DNA of 64,000 nucleotides from Streptomyces coacervatus (lineage in GTDB: Bacteria > Actinomycetota > Actinomycetes > Streptomycetales > Streptomycetaceae). The notes under the pieces were generated by a model that made no database searches, had not been told where the DNA came from, and was given only the letters and a program-made list of their open reading frames with translations. The position numbers were made by a program, and so were the translations under genes. The stretch lies in NCBI RefSeq assembly GCF_029223485.1, contig NZ_JARHTP010000021.1, forward strand, positions 1 through 64,000, read 5' to 3'. Positions 8,234-20,515 of this stretch are shown piece after piece (position 1 is the first letter of the stretch; the number at the start of each line of letters is the position of its first letter).

Positions 8234-10000
8234 ATGCCGGCTGAGGACACGAGACACCGCTTCATCCCGCCGGGGCTGCGCACCCTCCTGGCCTACCGGC
8301 GGGAGTGGCTAGTCAAGGACGTCGTCGCGGGCGTCGTCCTGACCACGCTGCTGGTGCCGCAGGGCATGGCCTACGCGGAGCTGGCGGGGCTGCCCGCGAT
8401 CACCGGTCTGTACACGTCGGTGCTGTGTCTGCTGGCGTACGCCGTCTTCGGGCCGTCCCGGATCCTGGTGCTCGGCCCGGACTCCTCGCTCGGCCCGATG
8501 ATCGCGGCGACGGTGCTGCCACTGATCGCCTCCGGCGGGGACAGCGGGCGGGCCGTGGCGCTGGCGTCGATGCTGTCGCTGATGGTCGGCGCCATCACGG
8601 TGCTGGCCGGCGTGTGCCGGCTGGGCTTCATCGCGGACCTCATCTCCAAGCCCACCATGATCGGCTACATGAACGGGCTGGCGCTGACGATCCTGATCGG
8701 GCAGCTGCCCAAGCTGTTCGGCTTCAAGACGGACGCCGACGGGCTGATCGAGGAGTTCGGCGCCTTCTTCCGGGGCCTGGCCGACGGGAAGACGGTGCCC
8801 GCGGCGCTGGCGGTGGGGGCCACGGGGATCGTGCTGATCCTGGTGCTGCAGCGCCGGCTGCCCAAGGTGCCGGCGGTGCTCGTCATGGTGGTGCTCTCCA
8901 TCGCGGCGACCTCGGTCTTCGACCTGGGCGGGCACGGGGTGAGCCTGGTCGGCGAACTGCCGCAGGGATTCCCGCCGTTGACGCTGCCGCACGTCCGCCT
9001 GGACGATCTCGCTCCGCTCTTCGGCGGGGCGCTGGGCATCGCCCTGGTGTCGCTGGCCGACACCATCTCCAATGCCTCGGCGTTCGCCTCCCGCACCGGC
9101 CAGGAGGTGCGCGGCAACGAGGAGATGACGGCGATCGGCGCGGCGAACCTGGCGGCCGGGCTGTTCCAGGGCTTCCCCGTCAGCACCAGTGGATCGCGGA
9201 CCGCCGTGGCCGAGCGCGCGGGCGCCCGCAGCCAGCTCACCGGGATCGTCGGCGCGGGCCTGATCGTCCTCATGCTGGTGCTGCTGCCCGGGCTGTTCCG
9301 CAATCTGCCCCAGCCGGCGCTCGCCGCGGTGGTCATCACCGCCTCGCTGTCGCTGGCCGACCTCGCCGGCACCGCACGGCTGTGGAAGCAGCGCAGGACC
9401 GAGTTCCTGCTGTCGATCTCCGCGTTCCTCGGGGTGGCGCTGCTCGGTGTGCTGCCGGGGATCGCGGTCGCCGTCGGCCTGTCCATCCTCAACGTCTTCC
9501 GGCGGGCCTGGTGGCCGTACAACACCGTGCTGGGCCGGGTGCCGGGGCTGCCCGGCTTCCACGACATGCGCTCCTACCCGGATGCCGAGCAGCTGCCCGG
9601 GCTGGTGATCCACCGCTTCGACGGGCCGCTGTTCTTCGCCAATGCCAAGGCCTTCCGCAACCAGCTCATGCGGCTGACCCGCGACGAGCCGCCGCCCCGC
9701 TGGGTGCTGATCGCGGCCGAGCCCGTCACGGACGTGGACACGACCGCGGCCGACGAGCTGGAGGAGCTGGACGAGGCACTCAACGAGCGGGGCATCAGCC
9801 TGGTGTTCGCCGAGATGAAGGACCCGGTGCGGAGCAAGATCGAGCGCTATGAGCTGACCCGCACCATCAACCCCGACCACTTCTTCCCGACACTGGAGGC
9901 GGCGGTCGCCGCGTTCCGGGAACGAACGGGCGCGCAGTGGACGACCGTCACCGCCGGACGGCCGCCGGCGGATACCACCGGCGAACAGCCGCCCGATTGA
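8234..10000 (+). CDS. SulP-family anion transporter with STAS domain
   Basis: 588 residues. The N-terminal two-thirds carry 10-14 membrane helices with the SulP signature near the start (PQGMAYAELAGLPAITGLY) and the conserved SRTAVAERAGARSQL region. Roughly the last 120 residues form a STAS domain (FANAKAFRNQL, then a DVDTTAADEL core). The family moves sulfate, bicarbonate or other anions; with carbonic anhydrase in the same putative regulon, bicarbonate is possible but unproven. ATG at 8234 was chosen because GGAGG lies six bases upstream; the in-frame GTG at 8222 overlaps that site. Last gene of the 4077-10000 operon. Confidence 0.88.
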   Translation: MPAEDTRHRFIPPGLRTLLAYRREWLVKDVVAGVVLTTLLVPQGMAYAELAGLPAITGLYTSVLCLLAYAVFGPSRILVLGPDSSLGPMIAATVLPLIASGGDSGRAVALASMLSLMVGAITVLAGVCRLGFIADLISKPTMIGYMNGLALTILIGQLPKLFGFKTDADGLIEEFGAFFRGLADGKTVPAALAVGATGIVLILVLQRRLPKVPAVLVMVVLSIAATSVFDLGGHGVSLVGELPQGFPPLTLPHVRLDDLAPLFGGALGIALVSLADTISNASAFASRTGQEVRGNEEMTAIGAANLAAGLFQGFPVSTSGSRTAVAERAGARSQLTGIVGAGLIVLMLVLLPGLFRNLPQPALAAVVITASLSLADLAGTARLWKQRRTEFLLSISAFLGVALLGVLPGIAVAVGLSILNVFRRAWWPYNTVLGRVPGLPGFHDMRSYPDAEQLPGLVIHRFDGPLFFANAKAFRNQLMRLTRDEPPPRWVLIAAEPVTDVDTTAADELEELDEALNERGISLVFAEMKDPVRSKIERYELTRTINPDHFFPTLEAAVAAFRERTGAQWTTVTAGRPPADTTGEQPPD

Positions 10001-10025
10001 AGGGACTTGGGCTGAGCGACCGGGT

Positions 10026-11509
10026 TCAGCCGTCGGCCGGCGCGATCGACAGCACATGCGTGCCCCACGCGCCCAGGTCGACGAAGAGCCCGGGTCCGGT
10101 CAGCTCGGCGCCGTCGCGGGTGTAGCGCGCGCCGTCGAGCAGCCCGGTCAACGTCCAGGTGCCGGAGCCGAGTTCGGGCCACGGCAGCGGCACCCGGCCC
10201 TGCGCCGGGGCGTCGGAGAGGTTGACGACGGTCAGGAACCGCCCGGCCGGCCCCACCCAGCCCGAGGTGATCAGGCTGTGGTGGGAGTCGTTGTCCGGCC
10301 AACCCGCGTGGCCCAGGAGCCGCCACTGTCCGCCGCGCATCCCGCTGCGGTGGACCGCGGCGAGCAACTGCTCGTGGAACGCCCGCAGTTCGGTGTCGAC
10401 GGGCTCGTCCGGGCGGCGGTCCAGGAAGACGGGAAGCCGCGTGCGGCGCCCGGTGAACTGCCCCTCGTGCCACAGCGTGGCCCCGGGCAGCGTGGCGATC
10501 AGCACGGCCGCCGCCCGTTCCTTGGCGGGATGCATCGTGTGCGCGGCGCGCGGTTCGTCGTGGTTCTCCAGGAACCGCACGAGTCGGCGCTGATAGCCCT
10601 CGTCCGCCAGCAGGTGCTGCCGCACCGCTTCGGGGCTCTCGTCGATGACACGGTCGTAGAGCCGCTTGTCGTAGCAGAAGTCGAACCCCTGCTGCTGGAG
10701 GGCCCATTCGAGGTCCCAGTAGGCCTCGGCCACGAACGTCATACGGGCGTGCCGGGTGCGGACGCCGGAGATGACCGTGGGCCAGAACTCCTCCTGGGGG
10801 CGCCGCCCGGCGCGCCCGCCCCAGGTCCGTTCGAAGACGTCGTTGGTCAGCAGCATCGCCATGTCGCAGCGGACCCCGTCGCACAGGTCCCCGATGCGGC
10901 CCAGCACATCCGTGGTGGCCGTGCGCAGGGCGGGCGCGAACGCGTTGAGCTGGACGACGTCCGGCCAGGGCGCGAAGAAGGGGTCGCGGCCGCGGGCCAG
11001 GACCTTGCCGGCCACCGTCAGGAAGGCGGCCGGGTCACGGCGGGCCTCCTCGTCGCTGCCCCGCACGAAGTACTCGGGGTGCTCCCAGGTCCAGGGGTGG
11101 TCCGGCGCGACGTGGTTGGGCACGTGGTCGAGCAGCAACCCCACGCCCCGGCGGTCGAGTTCGGCGCGCGCCCCGGCCAGGCCCGCGGCTCCGCCGAGGC
11201 TCGCGTCGACCTCGTAGCGGCGGATGCAGTACGGCGATCCGGCGATCTCCTCCTCGCGGATGTCCGGGACGGCGTCGGTGAACGCCTCGCGCAGCGCCGG
11301 GTCCCGCAGCGCGATGTTGCGGCCCTCGGGGCTGCGCTCCCACACGCCCATGAGCCAGACGGCGTCGACGCCGTGCGGGGTGATCTCGTCCCAGGCGTCC
11401 TTCGGCACGTCGCGCAGTCCCGTGATGTGCCCCGTGCGAGCCGCGATCTCCCGCAGCCAGACACGAGTGTTGACCTCGTGGACGACAGGCTGGACGGGCA
11501 GCTCACCGG

Positions 11510-11513
<4 letters not shown>
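10026..11513 (-). CDS. GH13 alpha-amylase-family protein
   Basis: 495 residues with the four GH13 regions in order: DHVPNH (129-134), GVRCDMAM with the nucleophile Asp217, VAEAYWD with the acid/base Glu263, and ENHDE with Asp319. A C-terminal beta domain follows (FLTVVNLSDAPAQG). No signal peptide, so it is cytoplasmic and likely acts on internal glucan or maltooligosaccharide. It lacks domains that would point to trehalose synthase or branching enzyme, so the reaction is open. ATG 11511-11513 overlaps the upstream stop (ATGA), so it is coupled to the GH63-like gene. Confidence 0.85.
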
Positions 11514-14203
<2,690 letters not shown>

Positions 14204-14225
14204 CCCCACGCTCCCTGAGGCAGAT

Positions 14226-15665
14226 CTACCGGGCGGTGTCAGTCTGTTGGGGGCTCTTCGCGGGTGCCTCACCTGCCGCGGGTGAGGGGGCGCCGCGCGC
14301 GAGAAGGGTGACCGTCACCTCGTATGCGGCGAGGACAAGCGCGACGACGAGCAGGCCCGTCCACGAGGACAGCAGGAGGGCACAGAGCGCGGCGGCCGCG
14401 ATCCCGCAGACGCGCAGCACATCGGCGTGGTCCCGGATCCACGCCGAGACATCGGTCTCCCGGGTGAGGCGCCTGCCGGTGTTCGCGGCGAAGCGGCCCG
14501 TGGCCCGGGCGCCCTGCATGCTGTAGCGCCGCAGGCCGACGGGCAGCCGTCCGGGGCCGACGAGATACGCCACGACGGCTGTGGCCACGCCCACGACGAG
14601 GAGTTGGTCGCCCCGTTCGCGCAGGGTGGTGAACACCGTCCAGAGCACGGCGCGTACGCCGTCCCGGTAGACGCCGTCCGGTACCTGACCGAGGATCTGG
14701 TCCCGCACGGCGCGCAGCACACTGGACAGCACGACCGTGCACACCACGAGCCAGAGCCCGAGCTGCAGCACGCTCCGGCGGCGGTCGGGCGAGATCCACA
14801 GCGCGAGGGCGAGCAGCAGGACCGTGCCGATCAGCAGGCCCACCAGACCGCGCTTGAACAGGACGACGGCGTCCTGGAGTTGGCCGAGTTCCTGCCGGTT
14901 GTAGAGCCTGACCTGGGCGAAGTCGTCGGGGAGGTTGACACCGAGGGCTTTTTCGATCCGGTCGTGCAGACCGGGTGGGAGCTGCCCCGAGGAGAGCTCG
15001 GGCAGGTCCGGCTTCTTGCCGAACAGGGTGGGGAGTCCGTCCTCCAGTGCGTTGAGGGCGTTGTTGACCATCGGCAGCAGGTTCAGGGTCACCGTTTCGC
15101 CGCCGACGCGCACGTTCTCGTTGCGCTTCTCCAGTACGGCGACGATGCGGGCGTGGGCGGAGCGGTTCGTGGCCCGCCACAGGGCCTGGAACTGCTCTGT
15201 CCTGATCAGCTTGGAGACCGTGTCCTTCATGTAGTCGTGCACCGCGCCCGTCACGGGTGCGGCAAGGAAGGACGCCCGTGGCGGCAGTGCCTCGGACAGC
15301 CGTTGCTGCACGTTCAGTTGGTCGAAGATCTGGTCCGTCAGATACGTGGAGACGGCCGCGTTCACGGCCGGGTTCTTCGGCAGCGGTCCGACCGTCGCGA
15401 CCCAGCGGCCGGTGTTCAGGGTCGTCCGCGCGCCCCACACCCCCACGACCGACGTGACAGCGAGGACCGCGACGAGCGCGACCAGCAGCGCGGCAACCAC
15501 GCGCCGCACGACCAGCAGCCGGGACCGGCGCCGCTGCTCACCGCCGATCCGGGCCCGCAGCTCGGCGAGTTCGGCGCGCAGACGCTGCAGTTCGCTCTCG
15601 TCGTCGGCGGCCGACGGCGTGTTCCGCTGGGCTGCCTGGGCTGCCTGGTCCTGGTCCTGGTTCAT
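14226..15665 (-). CDS. Large integral membrane protein of unknown function
   Basis: 479 residues. A short Arg/Glu-rich coiled-coil N-terminus (DESELQRLRAELAELRARI, about 22-40) is followed by a membrane helix at 53-74, an approximately 200-residue extracytoplasmic region (GRWVATVGPLPKNPAVNAAVSTYLTDQIF onward), then four or more helices in the C-terminal half. I recognise the arrangement from Streptomyces but know no function. GGAGG lies just before the ATG at 15663-15665. The GH63-like gene begins 22 bases downstream on the same strand, so they may be cotranscribed, though an inverted-repeat site at 14268 sits inside the 3' end of this gene. Confidence 0.75.
   Translation of the reverse strand: MNQDQDQAAQAAQRNTPSAADDESELQRLRAELAELRARIGGEQRRRSRLLVVRRVVAALLVALVAVLAVTSVVGVWGARTTLNTGRWVATVGPLPKNPAVNAAVSTYLTDQIFDQLNVQQRLSEALPPRASFLAAPVTGAVHDYMKDTVSKLIRTEQFQALWRATNRSAHARIVAVLEKRNENVRVGGETVTLNLLPMVNNALNALEDGLPTLFGKKPDLPELSSGQLPPGLHDRIEKALGVNLPDDFAQVRLYNRQELGQLQDAVVLFKRGLVGLLIGTVLLLALALWISPDRRRSVLQLGLWLVVCTVVLSSVLRAVRDQILGQVPDGVYRDGVRAVLWTVFTTLRERGDQLLVVGVATAVVAYLVGPGRLPVGLRRYSMQGARATGRFAANTGRRLTRETDVSAWIRDHADVLRVCGIAAAALCALLLSSWTGLLVVALVLAAYEVTVTLLARGAPSPAAGEAPAKSPQQTDTAR
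14268..14286. promoter_or_regulatory. Inverted-repeat operator candidate, copy 3
   Basis: Reads CTCACCT, GCCGC, GGGTGAG. It lies inside the 3' end of the membrane-protein gene but 64 bases before the start of the GH63-like gene, which suggests an internal promoter for the glycosidase pair. Confidence 0.5.
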
Positions 15666-15714
15666 GGGTCTCGTACCTCCACGCCCACGGTCGCGCCCGC
15701 CGCGTTGGCCGGCC

Positions 15715-15733
15715 CTCACCTTCGGCGGGTGAC
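15715..15733. promoter_or_regulatory. Inverted-repeat operator candidate, copy 4
   Basis: Reads CTCACCT, TCGGC, GGGTGAC in the 131-base gap between two divergent genes: 63 bases before the DUF6325 start and 49 bases before the membrane-protein start. Confidence 0.55.
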
Positions 15734-15796
15734 GCGGAGGGGCCGCGGGATCGGCTGGATGGAGACCGCCTCGCCATCACGTCGAAGGGAGCGGCC

Positions 15797-16351
15797 ATGA
15801 CCGGGATCGGGCCGGTACAACTGCTGACGGTCGGGTTCGGACCCGACGCGAAGTTCGAGGGAAGGATCGTGGACGAGCTCTGGGCGCTGGAGCGCAGCGG
15901 CGAAATCCGCGTCCTCGACCTGCTCTTCGTGCAGAAGGAGCCGAGCGGCGACCTCGTCACCGCCGACTACCAGGCGGAGGGCATGGGAGACACCGTTGCC
16001 GCGCTGCTCGGCATTCCGCGCCGGGTCGTCAGGAAGGCAGCGGCGACGTTCCCGTCCCTGTCCGAGGGCAACGCCTTCGGGCTCGCCCTGGACCAGATCC
16101 GGGACATCGCACGGGAGCTGGAGCCCGGCACCGCGGCCGGGTTCGTGCTGCTGGAGCACACCTGGGCCAGGGATCTGCGAGCGGCGATCCGCGAGTCCGG
16201 CGGAGTGCCCGTGGCCGAGGGCTTCCTCACGGAGGAGGTTCTCGAAGCGGTGGTCGCAGAGCTCGCCGATGCCATGGCACGGCTCGACGACGCCACCGAG
16301 GAACACAGCCATGAGGGCCGGGGGTCCGGCCCGCACACCAGGAGGTCCTGA
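15797..16351 (+). CDS. DUF6325-family protein
   Basis: 184 residues. The opening GPVQLLTVGFGPDAKFEGRI and the IRVLDLLFVQKEPSGDL segment match the family of small alpha/beta actinobacterial proteins that often sit beside DUF1269 genes and resemble them (recollection). ATG 15797 is preceded by GGGAGCGG. Soluble, no signal. Its stop overlaps the next start by one base (TGATG), and GGAGG inside its last codons serves the following gene. Function unknown; the neighbourhood suggests a stress protein. Confidence 0.7.
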   Translation: MTGIGPVQLLTVGFGPDAKFEGRIVDELWALERSGEIRVLDLLFVQKEPSGDLVTADYQAEGMGDTVAALLGIPRRVVRKAAATFPSLSEGNAFGLALDQIRDIARELEPGTAAGFVLLEHTWARDLRAAIRESGGVPVAEGFLTEEVLEAVVAELADAMARLDDATEEHSHEGRGSGPHTRRS

Positions 16352-16833
16352 TGACCGAACTCGTCGTGCTCGGCTTCTCCGACAAGGACAAGGCCGAGGC
16401 CGTGATGCGCCTCTCGCAGGAGCTGTCCAAGCAGGAACTGCTGGACCTGGAGGACGGGGCGCTCGCCTGGCGGACCCCGGACGGCAAGATCCATGTCCGC
16501 CAGTCCTACAGCCCGACCGCGACCGGTGCCGCCGGCGGTGCCCTGTGGGGGACACTGTTCGGCCTGCTCTTCCTGATGCCGGTGTTCGGGGCTGCGGTCG
16601 GTGCCGCCACCGGGGCGGTCGCGGGAAAACTCACCGACGTCGGCATCAACGACGCGTTCATCAAGGAGATCGCCGGCACGCTGGAGCCCGGCCGGGCCGC
16701 GGTCTTCGCGCTCGTACGGCGTTCCACGCCCGACCGGGTCCGGGAGGCGCTGCGCCCGTTCCAGCCCACCGTGCTGCGCACCTCGCTGACCAAGGAGCGG
16801 GAGGAGGAGCTGGTCTCCGCGCTCCAAGGATGA
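16351..16833 (+). CDS. DUF1269 domain protein with glycine-zipper helix
   Basis: 160 residues. It starts TELVVLGFSDKDKAEAVMRLSQEL, the DUF1269 opening. It contains a Gly/Ala-rich hydrophobic segment (GAAGGALWGTLFGLLFLMPVFGAAVGAATGAVAGKL split across about residues 54-90) that could enter a membrane. It ends with LEPGRAAVFALVRRSTPDRVREAL. Members are common in high-G+C bacteria, function unknown. It is coupled to the DUF6325 gene by a TGATG overlap. Confidence 0.8.
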   Translation: MTELVVLGFSDKDKAEAVMRLSQELSKQELLDLEDGALAWRTPDGKIHVRQSYSPTATGAAGGALWGTLFGLLFLMPVFGAAVGAATGAVAGKLTDVGINDAFIKEIAGTLEPGRAAVFALVRRSTPDRVREALRPFQPTVLRTSLTKEREEELVSALQG

Positions 16834-16854
16834 ACAACTGACCGTTGTACCAAG

Positions 16855-16868
16855 TTCACCCGGGTGAG
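16855..16868. promoter_or_regulatory. Spacer-less variant of the inverted repeat, copy 5
   Basis: The two arms TTCACCC and GGGTGAG abut without the five-base spacer, giving a 14-base near-palindrome 86 bases before the LuxR regulator start. Because the spacing differs, it may bind differently or be coincidental. Confidence 0.35.
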
Positions 16869-16954
16869 ATGGGGCATTCGTCCTGGGCCCCCGCCCGGGT
16901 GGGACCACACTCGTCTGACGTGCACCAGCCAGCTCCGAGACCGAGGTGGCGACG

Positions 16955-19381
16955 ATGGACGAGTGGAGCAAGCGGCAGCGGCCGCCGGGAACGCATGTCA
17001 TCTCCCCGGCGACCGCCCTCCCGCCCCGGGTCGGTGTGCCTCCCCTGCCGACGTGGCTCGTCCCCCGGCCCCGGTTGACGGACCGTCTCTCCCGTGGGGT
17101 GCTGGGGCCTTTGACCGTGGTGGTGGGCCCCGTGGGTGCCGGGAAGTCGGCACTCGTCGTGGAATGGGCGCACACCCGGGACGCGCCGGGCCCGGTGGCC
17201 TGGGTCACCTGTGACGGTGCGGGAGAACTGCCCGACGTCTTCTGGGCCCGGGTGCGGGCGGCCCTGCGCGAGGCGGGTGTGGATCTGCCACTGCTGTCGG
17301 GCGTACCCCGCCCACGGACCGCCGCCTCCGCCGCCTGTGCGGCCTCTCCTCCGTCTCTCGCTTCCGCCCCAGCCTCGGCCTCTGCTCCCGCATCCGCGGC
17401 CGAATGGCCTCTGCTCGTGGCAGCGCTCGCCGCCGGGCTCGCCGCCCGCGAGGATCCCGTCGTGCTCGTGCTGGACGACTTCCAGCCGGAGACCGGCTCG
17501 CCGGTCGCGGAGGGAATGGTCTGTCTGCTCCGGCACGCGGCCCCGGTGCTGCGCGTGGTCGTGGTCTCGCGCCGGGACCCGCCGCTGCACCTGCACCGCC
17601 ACCGGCTGGCCGGTGAGCTCGCCGAGGTGCGCACCGCCGACCTCGCCTTCGACGACCGGGAGACGGCCGCCCTGCTGGCCCAGCACGGCGTCGAGGTGCC
17701 CCGGCAGGTGGTGAGCACACTGCGGAAACGGGCGGACGGCTGGGCGGCGGGCCTGCGGCTGGCGGCCATGTCCATGGAGGAACACCCCCAACCGGAGCAG
17801 TTCGTGGGGCAGTTCGCAGGCGATGACGAGGCGGTCGTCAGCTACCTCGTCGAGGAGGTCCTCGACGGACAGAGCCCGGCCATGCGCAGGCTGCTGCTGA
17901 CGACCAGCGTCCTGGAACACCTCAACGCCGAACTGGCCACCGAGCTCGCGGGCAAGGAGGCCGGGGCGCAGTTCGCGGCCCTCGTCCGGCAGAACTCCTT
18001 CCTCCAGTACGCCGGCAACGGCTGGTACCGCTGCCACCGGATGTTCGCCGACGTGCTGCGGGTACGCCTGCGTCACGAGGCGCCGGGCCTGCTGCCCGGT
18101 CTGCACGGCCGCGCTGCCGCCTGGCTGGGCGAGCACGGCCTCCTCGCGGAGGCGGTACGGCATGCGATCACCGCGGGTGACTGGTGCTACGCCAGCCGTC
18201 TGGTCGTGCATCAGCTGGCGATCGGACAGGTCCTCGCCCTCACCGACGCCCACCTGCCCGGCGAACTGGTGGGGCTGACACCCGCCGACGTCCGGGGGCT
18301 GCCCCCGCATTCGCCCGACCCGGAGACCGCACTCGTCGCCGCGGCGGCGGCCCTGCGCCGGGGCGAGGAACCGGTGTGCGCTGCTGCCCTGGAGCTCGCC
18401 GACCGTCTGGTCGGGGAGCTGCCCCGGGAGGAGGCCGACCGGATCGCGCGGTGCCGGCTGTCCCACGCGGTCGTCCGCATGGCCCGGGACCGGTGCCGTG
18501 ATCCGCAGGCGGCACGGGCCGCGGCGGCCGACACCGGGCGCCTCTTCGCCCAGATGCCGCGCGCCCTGCTGGCGGACCGCCCCGAACTGCGGGCGCTCGC
18601 CCTGTCCATCCGCGGCCGCGCCGAACTGCGGGAGGGCGGCCTCAAGGCGGCCGAGGCCTCGCTGACCGCCGGGCTGAAGGCCGCGGGCGCCGCCGCCAAC
18701 GGCATGCTGCGCCGGGACTGCCTCACCGAACTGGCGCTGCTCGAAGTACTGCGCGGGCGCTTCCGGGCCGCGGACGAACTCGCCGGGCAGGCCCAGCGGC
18801 CGCCCCTGCCGGCCTGTACGCCGGGGGATCCGTCGGGGGCGGCGCTGCACGTCGTACGGGCCTGGGTCGGCACGGCCCGGCTCGAGCCGTCCCAGGCGCG
18901 TTGTGAACTCGCCCGCGCCCAGGCCGCGTTGCGCACCGCGCCCGACCCGTTCGTGGCGGGCATCGGCTCCCTTGTCGCCCGGCTCGTCGGCGCGGTGGAG
19001 AGCGGGACGCCGCCGGCCGAGGTCGTCCCCGACGCCGCCGACTGGCTCACCGAGAGTCTGCGCCGGCCCGTACGGGAAGCGTGCGCCGCCTCACTCGGGG
19101 CGATCCGCGCCCACGCGCTGCGGCTGCCACGGGCCGACGGCCGCGCCGCCGTCACGACCGGTCGGCAGGACGACGACCGGCCGCCCGTGGACCCGCTCAG
19201 CGCCCGGGAGCAGGACGTGCTGCGGCGGCTGGCGCAGATGATGACGACGGAGGAGATCGCCGAGGAGCTCTACCTGTCGGTCAACACGGTCAAGACGCAC
19301 CTCAAGAGCGTCTACCGGAAGCTCGCCGTGACCCGGCGGTCGGCCGCGGTACGGCGAGCTCGCGAACTCGAACTGCTCTGA
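16955..19381 (+). CDS. Large LuxR-type regulator (LAL/MalT-like)
   Basis: 808 residues. An N-terminal P-loop ATPase with Walker A GPVGAGKSAL begins near residue 56, and a Walker-B-like VVLVLDDFQPE follows. A long helical repeat region, and a C-terminal LuxR helix-turn-helix (LSAREQDVLRRLAQMMTTEEIAEELYLS then VNTVKTHLKSVYRKL) close the protein. Such regulators couple ATP and ligand binding to transcription activation. I chose ATG 16955 because GAGG lies about ten bases upstream; a GTG at 16946 is in frame. It sits in the middle of the block bearing the TTCACCC-N5-GGGTGAA sites and has a variant site upstream, making it a candidate binder. Confidence 0.88.
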   Translation: MDEWSKRQRPPGTHVISPATALPPRVGVPPLPTWLVPRPRLTDRLSRGVLGPLTVVVGPVGAGKSALVVEWAHTRDAPGPVAWVTCDGAGELPDVFWARVRAALREAGVDLPLLSGVPRPRTAASAACAASPPSLASAPASASAPASAAEWPLLVAALAAGLAAREDPVVLVLDDFQPETGSPVAEGMVCLLRHAAPVLRVVVVSRRDPPLHLHRHRLAGELAEVRTADLAFDDRETAALLAQHGVEVPRQVVSTLRKRADGWAAGLRLAAMSMEEHPQPEQFVGQFAGDDEAVVSYLVEEVLDGQSPAMRRLLLTTSVLEHLNAELATELAGKEAGAQFAALVRQNSFLQYAGNGWYRCHRMFADVLRVRLRHEAPGLLPGLHGRAAAWLGEHGLLAEAVRHAITAGDWCYASRLVVHQLAIGQVLALTDAHLPGELVGLTPADVRGLPPHSPDPETALVAAAAALRRGEEPVCAAALELADRLVGELPREEADRIARCRLSHAVVRMARDRCRDPQAARAAAADTGRLFAQMPRALLADRPELRALALSIRGRAELREGGLKAAEASLTAGLKAAGAAANGMLRRDCLTELALLEVLRGRFRAADELAGQAQRPPLPACTPGDPSGAALHVVRAWVGTARLEPSQARCELARAQAALRTAPDPFVAGIGSLVARLVGAVESGTPPAEVVPDAADWLTESLRRPVREACAASLGAIRAHALRLPRADGRAAVTTGRQDDDRPPVDPLSAREQDVLRRLAQMMTTEEIAEELYLSVNTVKTHLKSVYRKLAVTRRSAAVRRARELELL

Positions 19382-19424
19382 CTGCTCTGACTGCTCTCAG
19401 GGGTCTCCTGCCGGGCTCCGTGGG

Positions 19425-19907
19425 TCACAGGAGCCGCAACTGCCTCGCCCGGTCGAGGGCTTCAGTGCGCGAGGAGACTCCGAGCTTGCGGTACACAGCG
19501 CGCGCATGGCTCTTCACCGTGTTGTGCGAGATGAAGAGCTCCGAGCCGATCTGGCGCAGCGGCACATCCTCCTGGAGCCTCACAAGGACGGCGTGCTCAC
19601 GTTCCGTCAGGATGCCGGCCGGTGTCACGGGGTCCTGGCGGCCCCGGCCGTTCTGGGGCAGGGCGGCCAGCACGGCTGACGCCTCGTCCACCAGCGCACC
19701 CGCACTGCGCGGGTCGCCCACGGCGCCCGCGATGTCCACCAATGTGTCGGCCACCCACACCAGACAGGTCGCCACCACCGTGTCCACACCGGGCGCATCC
19801 GAACCGAGGGCACGCAACCGCCCGTGCAGCACGGACACCCGCCGGGCGTCCGTCCGCCGGAATGCCGCCTCCTTCCGCCCCCGTTCGCTGTCCAGCACCG
19901 CAGGCAT
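19425..19907 (-). CDS. Small LuxR-type regulator
   Basis: 160 residues. The last 65 are a LuxR helix-turn-helix (LTEREHAVLVRLQEDVPLRQIGSELFIS then HNTVKSHARAVYRKLGV). The N-terminal part has no receiver Asp pocket and looks like the final helical part of a LAL-type protein (VVATCLVWVADTLVDIAGAVGDP), so it may be a shortened derivative. GGAGGAGG precedes ATG 19905-19907; a GTG nine bases upstream overlaps that site. It converges on the large LuxR gene and is a second candidate regulator for the block. Confidence 0.8.
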   Translation of the reverse strand: MPAVLDSERGRKEAAFRRTDARRVSVLHGRLRALGSDAPGVDTVVATCLVWVADTLVDIAGAVGDPRSAGALVDEASAVLAALPQNGRGRQDPVTPAGILTEREHAVLVRLQEDVPLRQIGSELFISHNTVKSHARAVYRKLGVSSRTEALDRARQLRLL

Positions 19908-20024
19908 GTCCCTCACCTCCTCCGCGGTAGGCGGTACACACCAACGGTGTGGGCCGGACGCCGGTACCGGAAGGGGCCTTACGGACTTTCCGCCAAGGAA
20001 TCGGAAAATGTCAGGGGTAAGTGT

Positions 20025-20318
20025 CTACGTCCGTTCACCCGAAGCGGAGTCGGCGCCGCCTCGTCCGCCGGGCAGCCGCCGCACCTCGACCAATTCGAGT
20101 CCGAGGGCCTGGATGCGGTCCAGAATCCCGTACAGGGCCGCCTGGTCGAGCCCCGCGCCGTGCAGGATCGTCTCCGGCGGGTTGACCGTGACCGTGAGTT
20201 CGTCGAAGGCCGTGCGGAACGCCTGTCCGACCCGGCCCTTGATCCGGATCTCGAAGTCGCCGCCGGCGCTGCGCGCCTCACCCCGCTCAGGTCCCGGGCG
20301 TTCCTGCGCCGTACCCAT
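20025..20318 (-). CDS. Small conserved hypothetical protein
   Basis: 97 residues, soluble, with a GDFEIRIKGRVGQAFRTAFDELTVTVNPPETILHGAGLDQ core and an ALYGILDRIQALGLELVEVRRLP end. This looks like a compact beta-alpha fold. A perfect GGAGGTGA stands before the ATG at 20316-20318. I know of similar small proteins near Streptomyces stress genes but no function. Confidence 0.75.
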   Translation of the reverse strand: MGTAQERPGPERGEARSAGGDFEIRIKGRVGQAFRTAFDELTVTVNPPETILHGAGLDQAALYGILDRIQALGLELVEVRRLPGGRGGADSASGERT

Positions 20319-20441
20319 GGGGTCACCTCCGCTGCCGCGGGCCGGGGACTGGGGCTTTCCTCATTCTCCCGGGCAGCGAGCCCCGCACATCACACAGCCG
20401 GGGTGACAGCGGCGGCGGACGCGGCGAGGGCCCCGCCCGGG

Positions 20442-20460
20442 GTCATCCAGCGCGGGTGAA
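20442..20460. promoter_or_regulatory. Inverted-repeat operator candidate, copy 6
   Basis: Reads GTCATCC, AGCGC, GGGTGAA, 55 bases before the second DUF7144 gene. The left arm has one mismatch in the ACC core. Confidence 0.5.
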
Positions 20461-20515
20461 CCCCCACCGCCACGCCCGCGGGATGCTCCTGGCTCCCGAG
20501 GAGGAGGTGTCCGAC

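Noticed and set aside
5198..8257. 1019-residue minus-strand open frame
   Set aside because: Antisense to the P-type ATPase, whose motifs are complete. His/Arg/Gln-rich composition marks it as a shadow.
19905..19922. CTCACCT resembling an inverted-repeat arm
   Set aside because: It is the complement of the ribosome-binding site of the small LuxR gene, with no second arm at the right spacing.
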